The position numbers and the translations under genes are program-made. 64,000 bases of DNA, taken from the NCBI GenBank assembly GCA_050249835.1, contig JBFWPT010000013.1, positions 7,639 to 71,638 of the forward strand. The letters run 5' to 3'. A model generated the notes under the pieces. It saw only the letters and a program-made list of their open reading frames with translations. It was not told where the DNA came from and did not search any database. How positions within the stretch are numbered: the first letter of the stretch is position 1; the number at the start of each line of letters is the position of its first letter. Source of the DNA: Miltoncostaea sp050249835 (lineage in GTDB: Bacteria; Actinomycetota; Thermoleophilia; Miltoncostaeales; Miltoncostaeaceae). Positions 51,817 to 60,983 of this stretch are shown here, one piece after another.

Positions 51817-54540
51817 TCAGCGGAGTCGGCCAGGCGATGCGCGTCCTCCCGCCTTCCATTCCCCGCGTGCTCGATCACGTCTCGCCATGCTCGAACCACG
51901 GGCGCCTTCAAGGGCCTTGATCTCACGGCTAAGCGCCTGCGCCTCACGACTGGCTCGTGCGGCCTCGGCGCCGCCGCGATTGAGCGCGATGTGTCGAGCA
52001 GACTCCCGCTGATGGCGCAGTCGGAAGAGCCGTGCCTCGATGCGCTCGGGCAGTGACCGATCGAGTTCTGCCCCTCCCGCGGCGACGGCCGATCCACGGT
52101 GGTCGGCATGCGCAAGATCGAGGGCGAGGCGCTTAGCCGCGGAGCGTCCCCAAGAGCGGGCGAGGGCCGCCTCTAGACGCTCGAGGTCGTGGTGCACGGC
52201 GAACAGCGCCAGGTCCACGCGCTGGCGGCTGGCGGCGACGTACGCCCACTCCCGCCCTCCCCGCTCGGGGCTCGCGAGCAGATAGGTCCGCTGGACGGTC
52301 GTGCCCTGGCTCACATGGCCGGTGAGGGCGTAGCCGTGGTGGACGTCGCCGAGGTATTGCTCGGGCAACCGCACCGCCACGCCGGCGTCGGTGTGCGCGA
52401 CGAGCGCTCGCTCCGCCGTGTCCACTTCGAGCACCGTTCCCCGCGTTCCGTTGCGGACCCCCAGGCGGTAGTCGTTGCGGCGACAGACCAGACGATCGCC
52501 CGCAGCCCACTCGCGCCCTGCGGCGACGATTCGCGACGGCCCGAGCAGCCCCGCCTCGTCGAGGGTGGCGCGCGCCATCTGGTTGAGCGTCGCGACCTCG
52601 TGCCGATCGTGGGCGAGGATCAACCCGCTCCCCGGATCCGCAAGGGACGTCTCGGCCCACGCCGCGACCAAGGCCGTGCGCGCGTCCCGGGCATCATCGA
52701 AGCCGTGGAGGCGCCCGTGCTCTGCGAGCACGGCGAGCGCCTCGCCGGAGCGGCCTGCCGCCAGCTGGTCGGCCACCTGACGCTGTAAGGCGGTGCGCTG
52801 ACGCCGGTTCTCGACGAGCTCGGCAGCCCCGAGGCGATCGGCCAGGGCCGCGAAGCCGCCGGCCGCGTCGATGGCCGGCAGTTGGGCGCGGTCGCCGACG
52901 AGAATCAGGCGCGCGCGGCGCTGAGCCGCCTCTGTCGTGAGCCGCTCGAGGGCGCGGGTCGGCATCATCGACGCCTCGTCGCAGACGATCACGGCTCCGA
53001 TCGGGATCGCCTCATGATCGCCGCGCGCGATCCGGTCGAGCAGCAGCGCGGCGGTCTGCGAGGGGATGCCCGCGTCGCGCTGCAGGACGTCGGCCGCCTG
53101 GCCCTGCCAAGCGACGCCGATCATGGGTACGCCCGAACGCTCGTAGGCATCGCGTACCGCCTCGAGCGCGAACGTCTTGCCCGTGCCGGCCCGCGCCTCC
53201 ATCACCCGCGCTCGCCCCTCTCCCGCGCAGAGGTGGCGAACGGCGGCCGCCTGATCGGCGCCGAGCGTCGGCCGCGCCGCGATCGCCGCCTCGGTCGCAT
53301 CGTCGGTCGCGACCACGCCGCCGCCGGGATCGGCACCGACGGCCGCCTCGAGCAAACGTGCCTCGGCGCGGAGCATGTCGGGCGTCGAGTAGAGCGCCTC
53401 CCGGTGCCCGGCCCCGTGCTCGATCCGCGCGCCGACCAGCGGTACGCATTCGCGGGCGAGGAAGTCGTCTGCCAGGTGCTCCAGGGCGCCGGCGGCGGCG
53501 CCATCGGGATGAGCGTCGGCGAGCGCCTGGATCACCTCGCCACGGGCGAAGTGGGCGTTGCGCTGGGTGAGGCCGGCCGGCCCGATCATGCGCGTCCGAG
53601 CGGCGTCGAGGTCGATCCGGGAGGGCTCCCCGCGCCCGCGGCGCCGGCGCCCGATCATGGCCGCGAGCTCGCGCGCGCCGAAGCCGTGCTCGGCCGCGCG
53701 CGCCCTCCACTCCCCCACGGCGCGCTCGCGCGAGGCGACCCGCTTTCGATCACGCGTCTCGCGCTGGATCACCGCGATGCCGCGCGCGCTCAGGTAGCCG
53801 CGAGCGGCCGCCTCCGCGAGGATCTCGGCGTGCCGTGTCGAGAAGTGCTCGCACACCTCGCTCGGGACGTCGGCAAGCTCGGCGATCCCGTTGCGCACCG
53901 GTCCCCATTCGACCCCGAGCGAGCGGGTGAGGGCGTCGCGCATCACGGCTTCAGCGATCGTGCCGGCGGTCTTGGCCTCGGCGTAGACGGGGCGCATGTC
54001 GGGCGCGCTCCAGCGCCCGTCGGGGCCCTTCACCCGGTTGGCGATCACCAGGTGGGCGTGCAGGTGCGGATCGCCCGAGCGCGCCATCTCGTGCAGGTAC
54101 ATCGCCCCGGCGAACCCCTGGCCGGGCAGTACCGTCACCCCGTTGCGGCCGCGGCGCACGAAGCAGGCCCGCCGCTCGAGGTAGTCGAGCCCGGCGCGTG
54201 CGCCGGAAGCCTGGGCGGCGAGGACCGCCCGCCGGATCCCCTCGTCGCCGACCGCCGCCAGCACGCTGACGCTCTTGGGGGCGGTGAAGGTCAGATCGAA
54301 TGCGACGTTGCCGCCGCGCCGGCGCCCCGCACCCGCCAGCTCCTCTCCAGACGCCGGGTCCCGGCCGTCGAGCAGCTCGCCGAGGGCGCCGTCATGCGGT
54401 GCGCCCGCCAGGCCGAGGGCCTCGGCCGCCCTCCCCTCCCAGCTGCCCCGCACCTGCCCCCGCTCGGAGTAGTAGTCGTCGCGCGCGAACTCGGCGCGCT
54501 CGTAGTAATCGGGCCCCTTGGCGGCGCGGATCGTGAGCAT
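51817..54540 (-). CDS. MobF-family relaxase-helicase (TrwC/TraI-like)
   Basis: The 907-aa protein begins MLTIRAAKG with tyrosines Y12/Y13 and Y23/Y24 for nicking, and the metal triad H159, H161, H163 (GDPHLHAHLVIANR). The RecD-like helicase half has Walker A EARAGTGKT (about 446-454) and Walker B VIVCDEASM (about 514-522). It nicks oriT, stays bound to the DNA end and is exported through the VirD4 coupling protein. The C-terminal tail is short and basic. Confidence 0.93.
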   Translation of the reverse strand: MLTIRAAKGPDYYERAEFARDDYYSERGQVRGSWEGRAAEALGLAGAPHDGALGELLDGRDPASGEELAGAGRRRGGNVAFDLTFTAPKSVSVLAAVGDEGIRRAVLAAQASGARAGLDYLERRACFVRRGRNGVTVLPGQGFAGAMYLHEMARSGDPHLHAHLVIANRVKGPDGRWSAPDMRPVYAEAKTAGTIAEAVMRDALTRSLGVEWGPVRNGIAELADVPSEVCEHFSTRHAEILAEAAARGYLSARGIAVIQRETRDRKRVASRERAVGEWRARAAEHGFGARELAAMIGRRRRGRGEPSRIDLDAARTRMIGPAGLTQRNAHFARGEVIQALADAHPDGAAAGALEHLADDFLARECVPLVGARIEHGAGHREALYSTPDMLRAEARLLEAAVGADPGGGVVATDDATEAAIAARPTLGADQAAAVRHLCAGEGRARVMEARAGTGKTFALEAVRDAYERSGVPMIGVAWQGQAADVLQRDAGIPSQTAALLLDRIARGDHEAIPIGAVIVCDEASMMPTRALERLTTEAAQRRARLILVGDRAQLPAIDAAGGFAALADRLGAAELVENRRQRTALQRQVADQLAAGRSGEALAVLAEHGRLHGFDDARDARTALVAAWAETSLADPGSGLILAHDRHEVATLNQMARATLDEAGLLGPSRIVAAGREWAAGDRLVCRRNDYRLGVRNGTRGTVLEVDTAERALVAHTDAGVAVRLPEQYLGDVHHGYALTGHVSQGTTVQRTYLLASPERGGREWAYVAASRQRVDLALFAVHHDLERLEAALARSWGRSAAKRLALDLAHADHRGSAVAAGGAELDRSLPERIEARLFRLRHQRESARHIALNRGGAEAARASREAQALSREIKALEGARGSSMARRDRARGEWKAGGRASPGRLR

Positions 54541-54865
54541 CTCCGGACCGAGCATCACATGATGCAACTGCGCCCGCCATCTTTGCGGGTCTGTTGAGAC
54601 CACGTCGCGAACTGGTGTGGAGCGGTTCGGCTGGAGCGGCGCTCGGGCGTCGCCGTGGTCGGAGCTTGCCTGCTCGGGCCGTCCTGGCGGCTGTGCGCTG
54701 ACTCGTCCTGCGGTGCGTCCGCTTAGTCCGGTGGCGGGCGCAGCCCCGGCGGGCCGCCAAGCCCGCCGGGCGTACCGGTCAGCGCGCAACGGGCGTAGGC
54801 CGGGACGGGTGCCCGCCGCGCCTGTCCTGTGGCCCGCGCCGCGCCCGTCCCGGCCGGTGTCGGGG
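54541..54865. other. Gene-free region between relaxase and ParB, candidate oriT
   Basis: About 325 bp with no gene, directly upstream of the relaxase start. It contains a strong inverted repeat (54745-54770). MobF systems often have oriT next to the relaxase gene. No nic sequence could be confirmed by eye. Confidence 0.4.
54745..54770. repeat. Perfect inverted repeat, oriT arm or terminator
   Basis: CCCGGCGGGC (54745-54754) and GCCCGCCGGG (54761-54770) pair perfectly with a 6-nt loop. It lies downstream of parB and upstream of the relaxase gene, so it may end parB transcription or be part of oriT. Confidence 0.5.
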
Positions 54866-56464
54866 CTACGCCGCGAGCGCCTCGGGGGGCGAGGGCTCGC
54901 GCAGGCCCGCCGCGATCCGCTCGGGCAGGACGGGCCGCACCAGGTCGGTGACCAGGGCGTCGAGGCCGGCGGCGATGCCGCCGCCGTACCGCCCCGGCGC
55001 GCTCGCCGGCCGCCGGTCGCTGCGGGGCAGGGCCGCCTGGTCGGCAAACCATGCGAGCGCCAGCGCCTGGAGGGCGCGCCCGAGCACCTGCTCGGGACTT
55101 CGTGCTCCCTCGATCCATTCGGTGAGCGCCCGCTCGGCCTCGGCGGGGTCGGCGTAGCTCACCTTCTGACGGGTCACCCCCGCCTTGGTGGTGCGCGTCT
55201 CCACCTTGTGGAGGCGCTCGTGGCAGAGCGCGAGGCCGCGGGCGGCCTCGGCCTGGTGGTGGTGCAGGGCGGTGAGGGCGATCGCCCGCGCCATCTCGAT
55301 CGTGATCGCCTCGGGTTCGTCGTAGGCGAGCAGCGCCCGGCGGCCGAGGTCGAGGTTCGCGAGACGCGCGCTGCGGCGGTCCTCTGCCGCTTCGGCCCGC
55401 TCGCGCGCCCGGCGCGCGTCCTCGGACTCAGGCGCGACGGCCGCGGCCGCCACTGTGGGGTCTTCGCCGCGGGCCTTAGCGTCGGCGGCCACCCGCTCGG
55501 CGCGCTGCTTCTCGTCGGCGGCGCGGCGCTCGGCGGCGCGCTCTTCGACCCGCTCGACGTGGAGGCGCACCCGGTCGACGAGCCATGCCCGGTCGGCGAC
55601 CCAGCCGCGCCGCCAGTAGCTGTCCTCGCGCTCGGGGAACTCGATCAGGCAACGGTAGGCGCGCGCGGCATCCATATCCTCGGCGCCCAGGTGGACGCCA
55701 CGCACCCCCGCCGCCTCGGCGCGGGCGATCAACTCGGCGTCCGCGTCGGGGTCGAGCAGGTCGCCGAGGTCGAGGTGGCCGGGGAGGGACGCCAGCAGCG
55801 GCCCCTCCCCCTGCCGCACGGCGAGCTCACCGACGACCGCGTCGGGGCGGTCGGTGAGCTCGGCCGCGGTCGCCCGGCCCTCGCGTACGGCCGCCACCAC
55901 GGCGTCGGCGACCGGCACCGACACAGCGGCGACCGCCTCGACGCGCGCTACGGCGGCGAGGCTGAGGACGCCGTCGCTGATCGCCTCGGTGACCCCCTCC
56001 GGCAGGCGCAGGAGGCGGAGGCGCTCGGAGACGTGGCGGCGTGAGCAGCCGACCGCCTCGGCGATCCGTCGTTGGGTCCACCCGGCGTCGGTGGCGCGCT
56101 GGTAGGCGCGCGCCTCCTCGACCGGGTCGAGCCCACGACGGCGCAGGTTCGCCGCGAGGGCGGCGGCGAGCTGTGCCGACTCGCCCTCCTCGCCGCCTCG
56201 CTCGATCACGGGTACGGACGCGAGGCCCGCGGCGCGGGCGGCGGCGAGGCGGCGGTGGCCGTCGATCAGCACCGGGCCGGCGTCCGTTTGCTCGACCAGC
56301 AGCGGCTGCAGGATCCCCTGGGCGCGCACCGAGTCGGTGAGCGCCTGGTGCTCGGCCCCATCGTCGCCCGTGCGCGGGTTCCAGCCCTCGCGCACCGTGA
56401 TCGCCTCGACGCCGAGCACCGCGAGGGCGGCCTCCGTGGCTGCGGGGGTGTCTGTCGTGGTCAT
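54866..56464 (-). CDS. ParB/KorB-like DNA-binding protein
   Basis: The 532-aa protein has a ParB N-terminal (CTPase) domain (about 15-115, LIDGHRRLAAARAAG and ALAANLRRRGLDPVEEA) and a helix-turn-helix (about 131-150). A long Ala/Arg/Glu-rich C-terminal region includes a probable coiled coil (about 310-390). No ParA gene is seen nearby, so it may act as a KorB-like regulator or silencer. ATG 56464 overlaps the upstream stop (ATGA). Confidence 0.85.
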   Translation of the reverse strand: MTTTDTPAATEAALAVLGVEAITVREGWNPRTGDDGAEHQALTDSVRAQGILQPLLVEQTDAGPVLIDGHRRLAAARAAGLASVPVIERGGEEGESAQLAAALAANLRRRGLDPVEEARAYQRATDAGWTQRRIAEAVGCSRRHVSERLRLLRLPEGVTEAISDGVLSLAAVARVEAVAAVSVPVADAVVAAVREGRATAAELTDRPDAVVGELAVRQGEGPLLASLPGHLDLGDLLDPDADAELIARAEAAGVRGVHLGAEDMDAARAYRCLIEFPEREDSYWRRGWVADRAWLVDRVRLHVERVEERAAERRAADEKQRAERVAADAKARGEDPTVAAAAVAPESEDARRARERAEAAEDRRSARLANLDLGRRALLAYDEPEAITIEMARAIALTALHHHQAEAARGLALCHERLHKVETRTTKAGVTRQKVSYADPAEAERALTEWIEGARSPEQVLGRALQALALAWFADQAALPRSDRRPASAPGRYGGGIAAGLDALVTDLVRPVLPERIAAGLREPSPPEALAA

Positions 56465-56772
56465 GCGCTCTTCCTCTCTGCGGGCGGGCGGCCGGCCCAC
56501 CGGGCCGGGCCGCTCGCGGTGGTGGTGGCGGCGCTCGGGCGTGGCCGCGACTCGGTGGCGGCGATCGCGCAGAGCGCGGCGAACTCGATGTGGGCGGCCA
56601 TCGCCGGGCTCATTGACAGGGCCGCGCCCGCCTCATCCAGGCTCGCCCCCGGCCCCTCTGTCGGGAAGCGCAGCTCGAGCAGGGCGCGTACGGTCGGCTC
56701 GAGGCCGTAGGCCTCGAGGGCGGCGCGCACCTGGGCCCGCAGGGCGCCCGCGTCGTCTCCATGCCCGTTCAT
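56461..56772 (-). CDS. Small hypothetical backbone protein
   Basis: The 103-aa soluble protein is helical with an acidic N-terminal half and a basic Pro/Arg tail. It is coupled at both ends by ATGA to the winged-helix gene and parB. It probably assists regulation or partition. No family is recognised. Confidence 0.65.
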   Translation of the reverse strand: MNGHGDDAGALRAQVRAALEAYGLEPTVRALLELRFPTEGPGASLDEAGAALSMSPAMAAHIEFAALCAIAATESRPRPSAATTTASGPARWAGRPPAERKSA

Positions 56773-57389
56773 GCCGCGTCCTCGGAGTCGGCGACCATCA
56801 GGCGGTAGCCGACGCCCCACACGTTCACGATCGTCGTCGCGCCCGATCCGGCGTCGAGCAGGGCGCGGCGAAGGCGCGAGGCGTGGGAGTCGACGGTGCG
56901 GGTGCGGGTCACCCGCCCCGAGTAGCCCCACACGCGGCGCATCAGGTCCTCCTTGGAGACGACCTCACCGGGGCGCTCTGCGAGTGCCACCAGCAGGTCG
57001 AACTCCAGCCGGGTGAGGGCGAGCGCCGACCCGGACCAGAAGGCGATCCGGCGGAGGCGATCGATCGACAGCGGCCCGAGCACGATCGCCCGGTGACGGT
57101 CGGCGGGGGGGACGTCGAGCGGCAGCTCGGGGATCGCCTCGGCGGCGGCGCGAAGGGCGGCCTCGGCGCGCCGGGCGGAGGTCGCCGCCAACTGCCAGCC
57201 GGGCTGCGGTGCGGTGCCCGCGAGGCGCTCCAGGTCGGCGGCGAGACGGGCCGCCCGACGGGCAGCCGCCATTGACTCCGCATACAGACGGTCGGCCTCG
57301 GCCTCATCCACGCGCACGGCATCGTCCGCGGCGGGCGGCGTCGGGGCGAGGAAGAGCGGCCGACGCTCAGGCGGGGAGGTCGTCGCCAC
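56769..57389 (-). CDS. Winged-helix DNA-binding protein without a receiver domain
   Basis: The 206-aa protein has an Ala/Arg-rich helical N-terminal half (about 1-95) and a C-terminal OmpR-type winged helix (about 100-200: LTRLEFDLLVALAERPGEVV, VWGYSG, TVDSHASRLRRAL, NVWGVGYRLMV). It lacks a phospho-acceptor domain, so it is not part of a two-component system. It may control the backbone operon. GTG 57389 has GGGAAGGGGG upstream; ATG 57407 is the alternative, further inside ssb. Confidence 0.75.
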   Translation of the reverse strand: MATTSPPERRPLFLAPTPPAADDAVRVDEAEADRLYAESMAAARRAARLAADLERLAGTAPQPGWQLAATSARRAEAALRAAAEAIPELPLDVPPADRHRAIVLGPLSIDRLRRIAFWSGSALALTRLEFDLLVALAERPGEVVSKEDLMRRVWGYSGRVTRTRTVDSHASRLRRALLDAGSGATTIVNVWGVGYRLMVADSEDAA

Positions 57390-57777
57390 CTGCGGCCCCC
57401 TTCCCATTGGCCGCGCCGACCGGCTCCCGGTCGGCCTCGGCGGGGCGCGGGGCGTCCAGGTACTGGACCGAGGCGGCGAGGATCTCGACAGCCTCACGAC
57501 GGCCGCCGTCGTCAGTTCGCCACTCACGCCAGGCGAGGCGACCGGCAACGCCGATCCGTCGCCCCTTGGCCAGGTGTTCGGCGGCCGCCTCGCCGTTGCG
57601 GCCGAAGACCGCGACGTCGAAGAAGTTCGGCCGGTGCTCCCAGCCCTCACCTGCGCGGGTGCGGGTGGCGACGGCCAGGCGCAGCGAGCAGACCGCCTCC
57701 CCAGCGGCCGTGTAGCGCAGCTCGGGATCGCGGGTCAGCCGGCCGACCAGGCCGACGGTGTTGAGGTCAGCCGGCAC
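57367..57777 (-). CDS. ssb: Single-stranded DNA-binding protein
   Basis: The 136-aa OB-fold protein opens ADLNTVGLVGRLTRDPELRY and contains PNFFDVAVFGRNGEAAAEHL and GRLAWREW, typical of SSB. The C-terminal tail ends GGDDLPA, not the usual DDDIPF, so partner binding may differ. It coats single strands in conjugation and replication. GTG 57777 is the family-like start. It overlaps the winged-helix gene. Confidence 0.88.
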   Translation of the reverse strand: MPADLNTVGLVGRLTRDPELRYTAAGEAVCSLRLAVATRTRAGEGWEHRPNFFDVAVFGRNGEAAAEHLAKGRRIGVAGRLAWREWRTDDGGRREAVEILAASVQYLDAPRPAEADREPVGAANGKGAAGGDDLPA

Positions 57778-57919
57778 GGGTGGCCCCGCTTCCCGGTGCG
57801 GGCGCGGCCGCGCGCGCGAGCGCGGGCCGTCGCCCGTTGGTACGGTCGAAACGCATCCGAAGGCCTCCTTCGGTTGCCACGGCCCGGGGCGTTCACAGCG
57901 CCGCCGGGCCACTTTGATT

Positions 57920-57961
57920 GTGTAGGCGACGCTACACGCCCGCGAGCCATTACGTCAATGG
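57920..57961 (-). promoter_or_regulatory. Two small dyads upstream of the ssb operon
   Basis: GTGTAG-N6-CTACAC (57920-57937) and CCATT-N5-AATGG (57947-57961) lie in the 208-bp gap between the tandem-HTH gene and ssb. They are probable operators for the backbone operon. Confidence 0.45.
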
Positions 57962-57985
57962 TTGATGTCCGTCCGGACGCCTTCG

Positions 57986-58486
57986 CTACAGCGATGCAAC
58001 TGCGCCGGATAGTCGTGACGTGGCCTTCTCCCGGCGGCGTCGAATGAGCGTGCGGACGACCTTTGTTCCCATGCCCAGCGCCTCCGCGATAGTTCGCACA
58101 GCGACCCCCTCGTCGACTGCCGCGAGGATGGCCTTGTCGCGCTCGTCGATGGCGAGTCTGCGGCTGCGGCTCGCCGCGACAGCTCGAGACGCTGCACGAC
58201 CGACCTCGCTGAGGGCACCCTCGACCCCTCGCCGACGGCTGTAGGGGCCGCCGCGCCCAGGTCGCGCCGCGAGGGTCCTGCGGGCGATGGCCGACACCGC
58301 CGCCTTCGTCACTCCAGCCGCCTTGCCGATCTCATCGAGGCGAGCGCCGGCGCGGACAGCCGCGACCACCGCGGACTCCCGCTCCTCCAAAGCCTGCCGC
58401 TCGCTCCTCCTCGCCTCGGCGGCGCGTCGGGCGAGGGCGCTGAGGCGACTCAGCCTCGTCTCCTGTCCTGATCTGTCGTCTGTCAC
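57986..58486 (-). CDS. Tandem helix-turn-helix protein
   Basis: The 166-aa basic protein has two similar HTH modules, each opening with ER(D/E): residues about 35-70 (LDEIGKAAGVTKAAVSAIARR) as module 1 and 114-150 (VRTIAEALGMGTKVVRTLIRR) as module 2. The halves look like an internal duplication, so one chain could bind a direct or inverted repeat alone. It probably regulates the backbone. GTG 58486 is preceded by TAGGGA. Confidence 0.7.
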   Translation of the reverse strand: MTDDRSGQETRLSRLSALARRAAEARRSERQALEERESAVVAAVRAGARLDEIGKAAGVTKAAVSAIARRTLAARPGRGGPYSRRRGVEGALSEVGRAASRAVAASRSRRLAIDERDKAILAAVDEGVAVRTIAEALGMGTKVVRTLIRRRREKATSRLSGAVASL

Positions 58487-58845
58487 GTTCCCTACGGTAA
58501 TTGCCTCGGCTCGCGAGATCGTCGAGCACACGCCGCGGTCACGCTTCAGTGCGGGTGACGGTGCATGCTGTTCCATTCTCCTTCTGCTCGCGCCTCGTCG
58601 ACAGGGGGGCTCGCGATCGGCATCACTGACCGGCTGGCCGCGCTTCGCGATGGGAAGCCTTGATGGCAGATGGCGAGCTCGAGCTTCTTGACGGGACGGC
58701 CGCCGGTCGCTGATCTCGGAGTATCTGACGGCACCCGGCGTTATGTCAGTGCCGTGAAAGTGGAGATCGACAACTGGCCGGATCGCCGATCTGCCGGCGT
58801 ATTGCCCTCATCCCGCGCCTCTCCGACGAGCAGGAGCGTCCTGCT
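58487..58845. other. Mostly non-coding region before the nuclease-like gene
   Basis: About 360 bp between divergent units. A frame at 58670-58906 could encode a 78-residue peptide and ends in a TGATG overlap with an internal ATG of the nuclease gene, but it overlaps that gene and has no clear ribosome site. I leave it uncalled. Confidence 0.35.
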
Positions 58846-59832
58846 TTGGACTCCTTTTCTCAACGGGCGGCAGGAGAGACCGGGTCGACCGGCAAGAGTG
58901 ACCTGATGGAGGATCGACTGGTTCCGCTCAACGCGCTGTTGGCGCTGACCCTTGGGCACGGAGGGTGGCCGCCGCTATTGGGCGACGCTGGGTTCAGGCT
59001 CCACTTGATCGAGGCGCCCGTGCAGACGAGCCTCGGGCCCGTCGTCGTCGACGTGATCCTGGTGCGCGAGGAGCCACCTTGCGTGCTGCTCTGCGAGGCC
59101 AAGAGTGGCGCGAACATCAGCAATCCTCAGGCCCAGAGGTATGCGCAGGCCGACTGGCGAAGCCTGGAGCGAGCAGGCTCGGAACCCCCGGCACTCCGCG
59201 GCGTGCCCGACGTGCCCGTCGGCGCGCTCTTCGCGACGCTCGAGGTCCACCGTGACCGGGTTGCGTTGGGCCTCACCAAGCTGAAGCTCGATATCCCAAT
59301 CCTGTCCATCACCCCCGGCGGGGCGGTCACCGTCGTGGGTGCCGGCGCCGTCGGTATCCCCGATACCTTCGATCTCCCGGTTCCAGGGCTGCCGCCGGCC
59401 ATCGTTCCAGCCGACGAGCACTCACAGGTCGAGGTGCTACTCGACCCCGTGCGGGCACAACTCGTGGCAGCCATGGCTCGTCGGGAGCACGCGCTTGACC
59501 TTGAAGTTCTCTGCGGCGGTGTGTTCCCGCAGTGGCAGGCCTTTGGCAGAGGTGCTCGCAGTACCCTGAGGAAGAAGGTCTGGGCGGCCTGCCGGGCTCT
59601 TGAGCGCGCAGAGCTCAAGGGGCGCGTCCGGTCGGAGCAGGGCGGCGGCCTCGACAAGCGCGTTGCCATCCTGAAGAGCCCCGAGACGTTCGATCCCCGT
59701 GGCCGCACCCAGGGCTACCAACGCCTCCAGCGCGAGGCCGCTGGAGCCGGCGGGCGGGTCCCGAAGCCCCCGATGAAAGATCAACTTTCCCTCGACGACA
59801 TGGCCGAGTCCGGGGGCCTTGGCGATGAGTAG
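58846..59832 (+). CDS. PD-(D/E)XK nuclease-like protein of an unrecognised pair
   Basis: The 328-aa soluble protein has D69 (VVVDVILV), then E84-x-K86 (LCEAKSGANIS), then NPQAQRYAQAD. That is the D...ExK pattern with a trailing Q-x3-Y helix seen in PD-(D/E)XK endonucleases. The rest (about 130-310) has no family I know. TTG 58846 has AGGAG upstream; ATG 58906 is the alternative. It is followed 38 bp later by another unknown gene. A defence or element-protection role is inferred. Confidence 0.65.
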   Translation: MDSFSQRAAGETGSTGKSDLMEDRLVPLNALLALTLGHGGWPPLLGDAGFRLHLIEAPVQTSLGPVVVDVILVREEPPCVLLCEAKSGANISNPQAQRYAQADWRSLERAGSEPPALRGVPDVPVGALFATLEVHRDRVALGLTKLKLDIPILSITPGGAVTVVGAGAVGIPDTFDLPVPGLPPAIVPADEHSQVEVLLDPVRAQLVAAMARREHALDLEVLCGGVFPQWQAFGRGARSTLRKKVWAACRALERAELKGRVRSEQGGGLDKRVAILKSPETFDPRGRTQGYQRLQREAAGAGGRVPKPPMKDQLSLDDMAESGGLGDE

Positions 59833-59870
59833 CAGTCGCTATGCTTTGGAGTCCGCCTGGGGGGATGGCC

Positions 59871-60983
59871 ATGATCGAGCGTGACGAGCTGTTCGACGAC
59901 TTCTCCACCGCGCTGCGCGGTGGAGAGTCGCGCGTCTTCGAGGGCCGGATCAAGCCGGGGTCGGTCAAGTCGCGGCTCATCGAGGCACATCCGCCCGAAG
60001 CGTCCGCCGACGGCGTAGAGGCGCTACTCGCCGCGGTCAGCGCTGAAGCCGGATTTGACCTTGAGGCATCGGCCGGCCAGAACCTCTGGACTCTGACTAG
60101 CCCCGACGACGTTTTCGTGGTTGACACACTCGATCAGCGATTCTGGCTCCTGCATACGACGGCGCCGAGCGCACGCCTCAAGACGCTCCTGTCGCGGCAC
60201 TTGTTCTCCCGCACGCGCTTCGACTCGGCGTGGATGCCTCCGAGTGTCCTTGACACTCTCGCGGGCGACCGGCGGCTGGTTCGTTCCTGGTTTACCGCGG
60301 ACCCGTTGCTTCCGGTTGAACAGCGAGAGGCTGCGCGTGCAAGACGCTCCCGCCTGCGCTTCGAGGGGTCGATCGCACCAAGCGTGCTGCAGCTCTTGCA
60401 GAAGCACATTCCCGACCTTACGGCCCTCGATTCTGTCGGGTCGCTCGTCAGCGAGCAGGGGCTGGGAACCGCGCACGTTGTTGCGGACTACCGCGGTCGG
60501 TTCATGACCAAGGGCGACTCGTTCGAGGCTGCGCTCGGGGCGATGTGGGGCCTCCTAGATCGGTACCGAGACTTCGTAAGCACCCTCGAGGCACGGCACC
60601 AGCTGCGGCTGGTCACCGAAGGAGACGGCCAGGGGTTCATCTTCGAGGGCGAGGTCGCAACCTTCCGGCTCCCTCGCCCAGTCGAGGACCTCGAAGCGTT
60701 CGTTGGCGGGCTTTTCTCGTGTCGAGACCCCTTCCGACTGTGGGCGGTGCCACGGGAGGTGGTCGCGGGAGGATTCTGGGAGGCGAACGCCATCGATCTG
60801 CACGTCGGGCAGACCTTGAGGTTGGAGGTCACTCCCGAGGAAATTCGAGTGCTACTCCCTGATCAGACCTGTGGAAATACGCTCGCTCGGCTCCTCGTGA
60901 ACCTCCAGCACCACTTCGACGCGCATGTCTCGCTTGACGGGCTCGGCAACCCCCTGGCGGGCATCTCGTCGGAACACGAATAA
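59871..60983 (+). CDS. Unknown protein paired with the nuclease-like gene
   Basis: The 370-aa soluble protein (MIERDELFDDFSTALRGGES) has no signal peptide or membrane helix. It contains FVVDTLDQRFWLLHT and a C-terminal half with regular hydrophobic strands. ATG 59871 has a GGGGGG stretch 5-10 bp upstream; ATG 59865 is also possible. Codon use is less GC-extreme than in the flanking genes. I do not recognise the family. Tight linkage to a nuclease-like gene suggests a two-part system. Confidence 0.65.
   Translation: MIERDELFDDFSTALRGGESRVFEGRIKPGSVKSRLIEAHPPEASADGVEALLAAVSAEAGFDLEASAGQNLWTLTSPDDVFVVDTLDQRFWLLHTTAPSARLKTLLSRHLFSRTRFDSAWMPPSVLDTLAGDRRLVRSWFTADPLLPVEQREAARARRSRLRFEGSIAPSVLQLLQKHIPDLTALDSVGSLVSEQGLGTAHVVADYRGRFMTKGDSFEAALGAMWGLLDRYRDFVSTLEARHQLRLVTEGDGQGFIFEGEVATFRLPRPVEDLEAFVGGLFSCRDPFRLWAVPREVVAGGFWEANAIDLHVGQTLRLEVTPEEIRVLLPDQTCGNTLARLLVNLQHHFDAHVSLDGLGNPLAGISSEHE

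Noticed and set aside
58670..58906. 78-codon frame ending in TGATG at an internal ATG of the nuclease-like gene
   Set aside because: The product looks random, overlaps the likely start of the nuclease gene and has no clear ribosome site, though the coupling keeps it possible.
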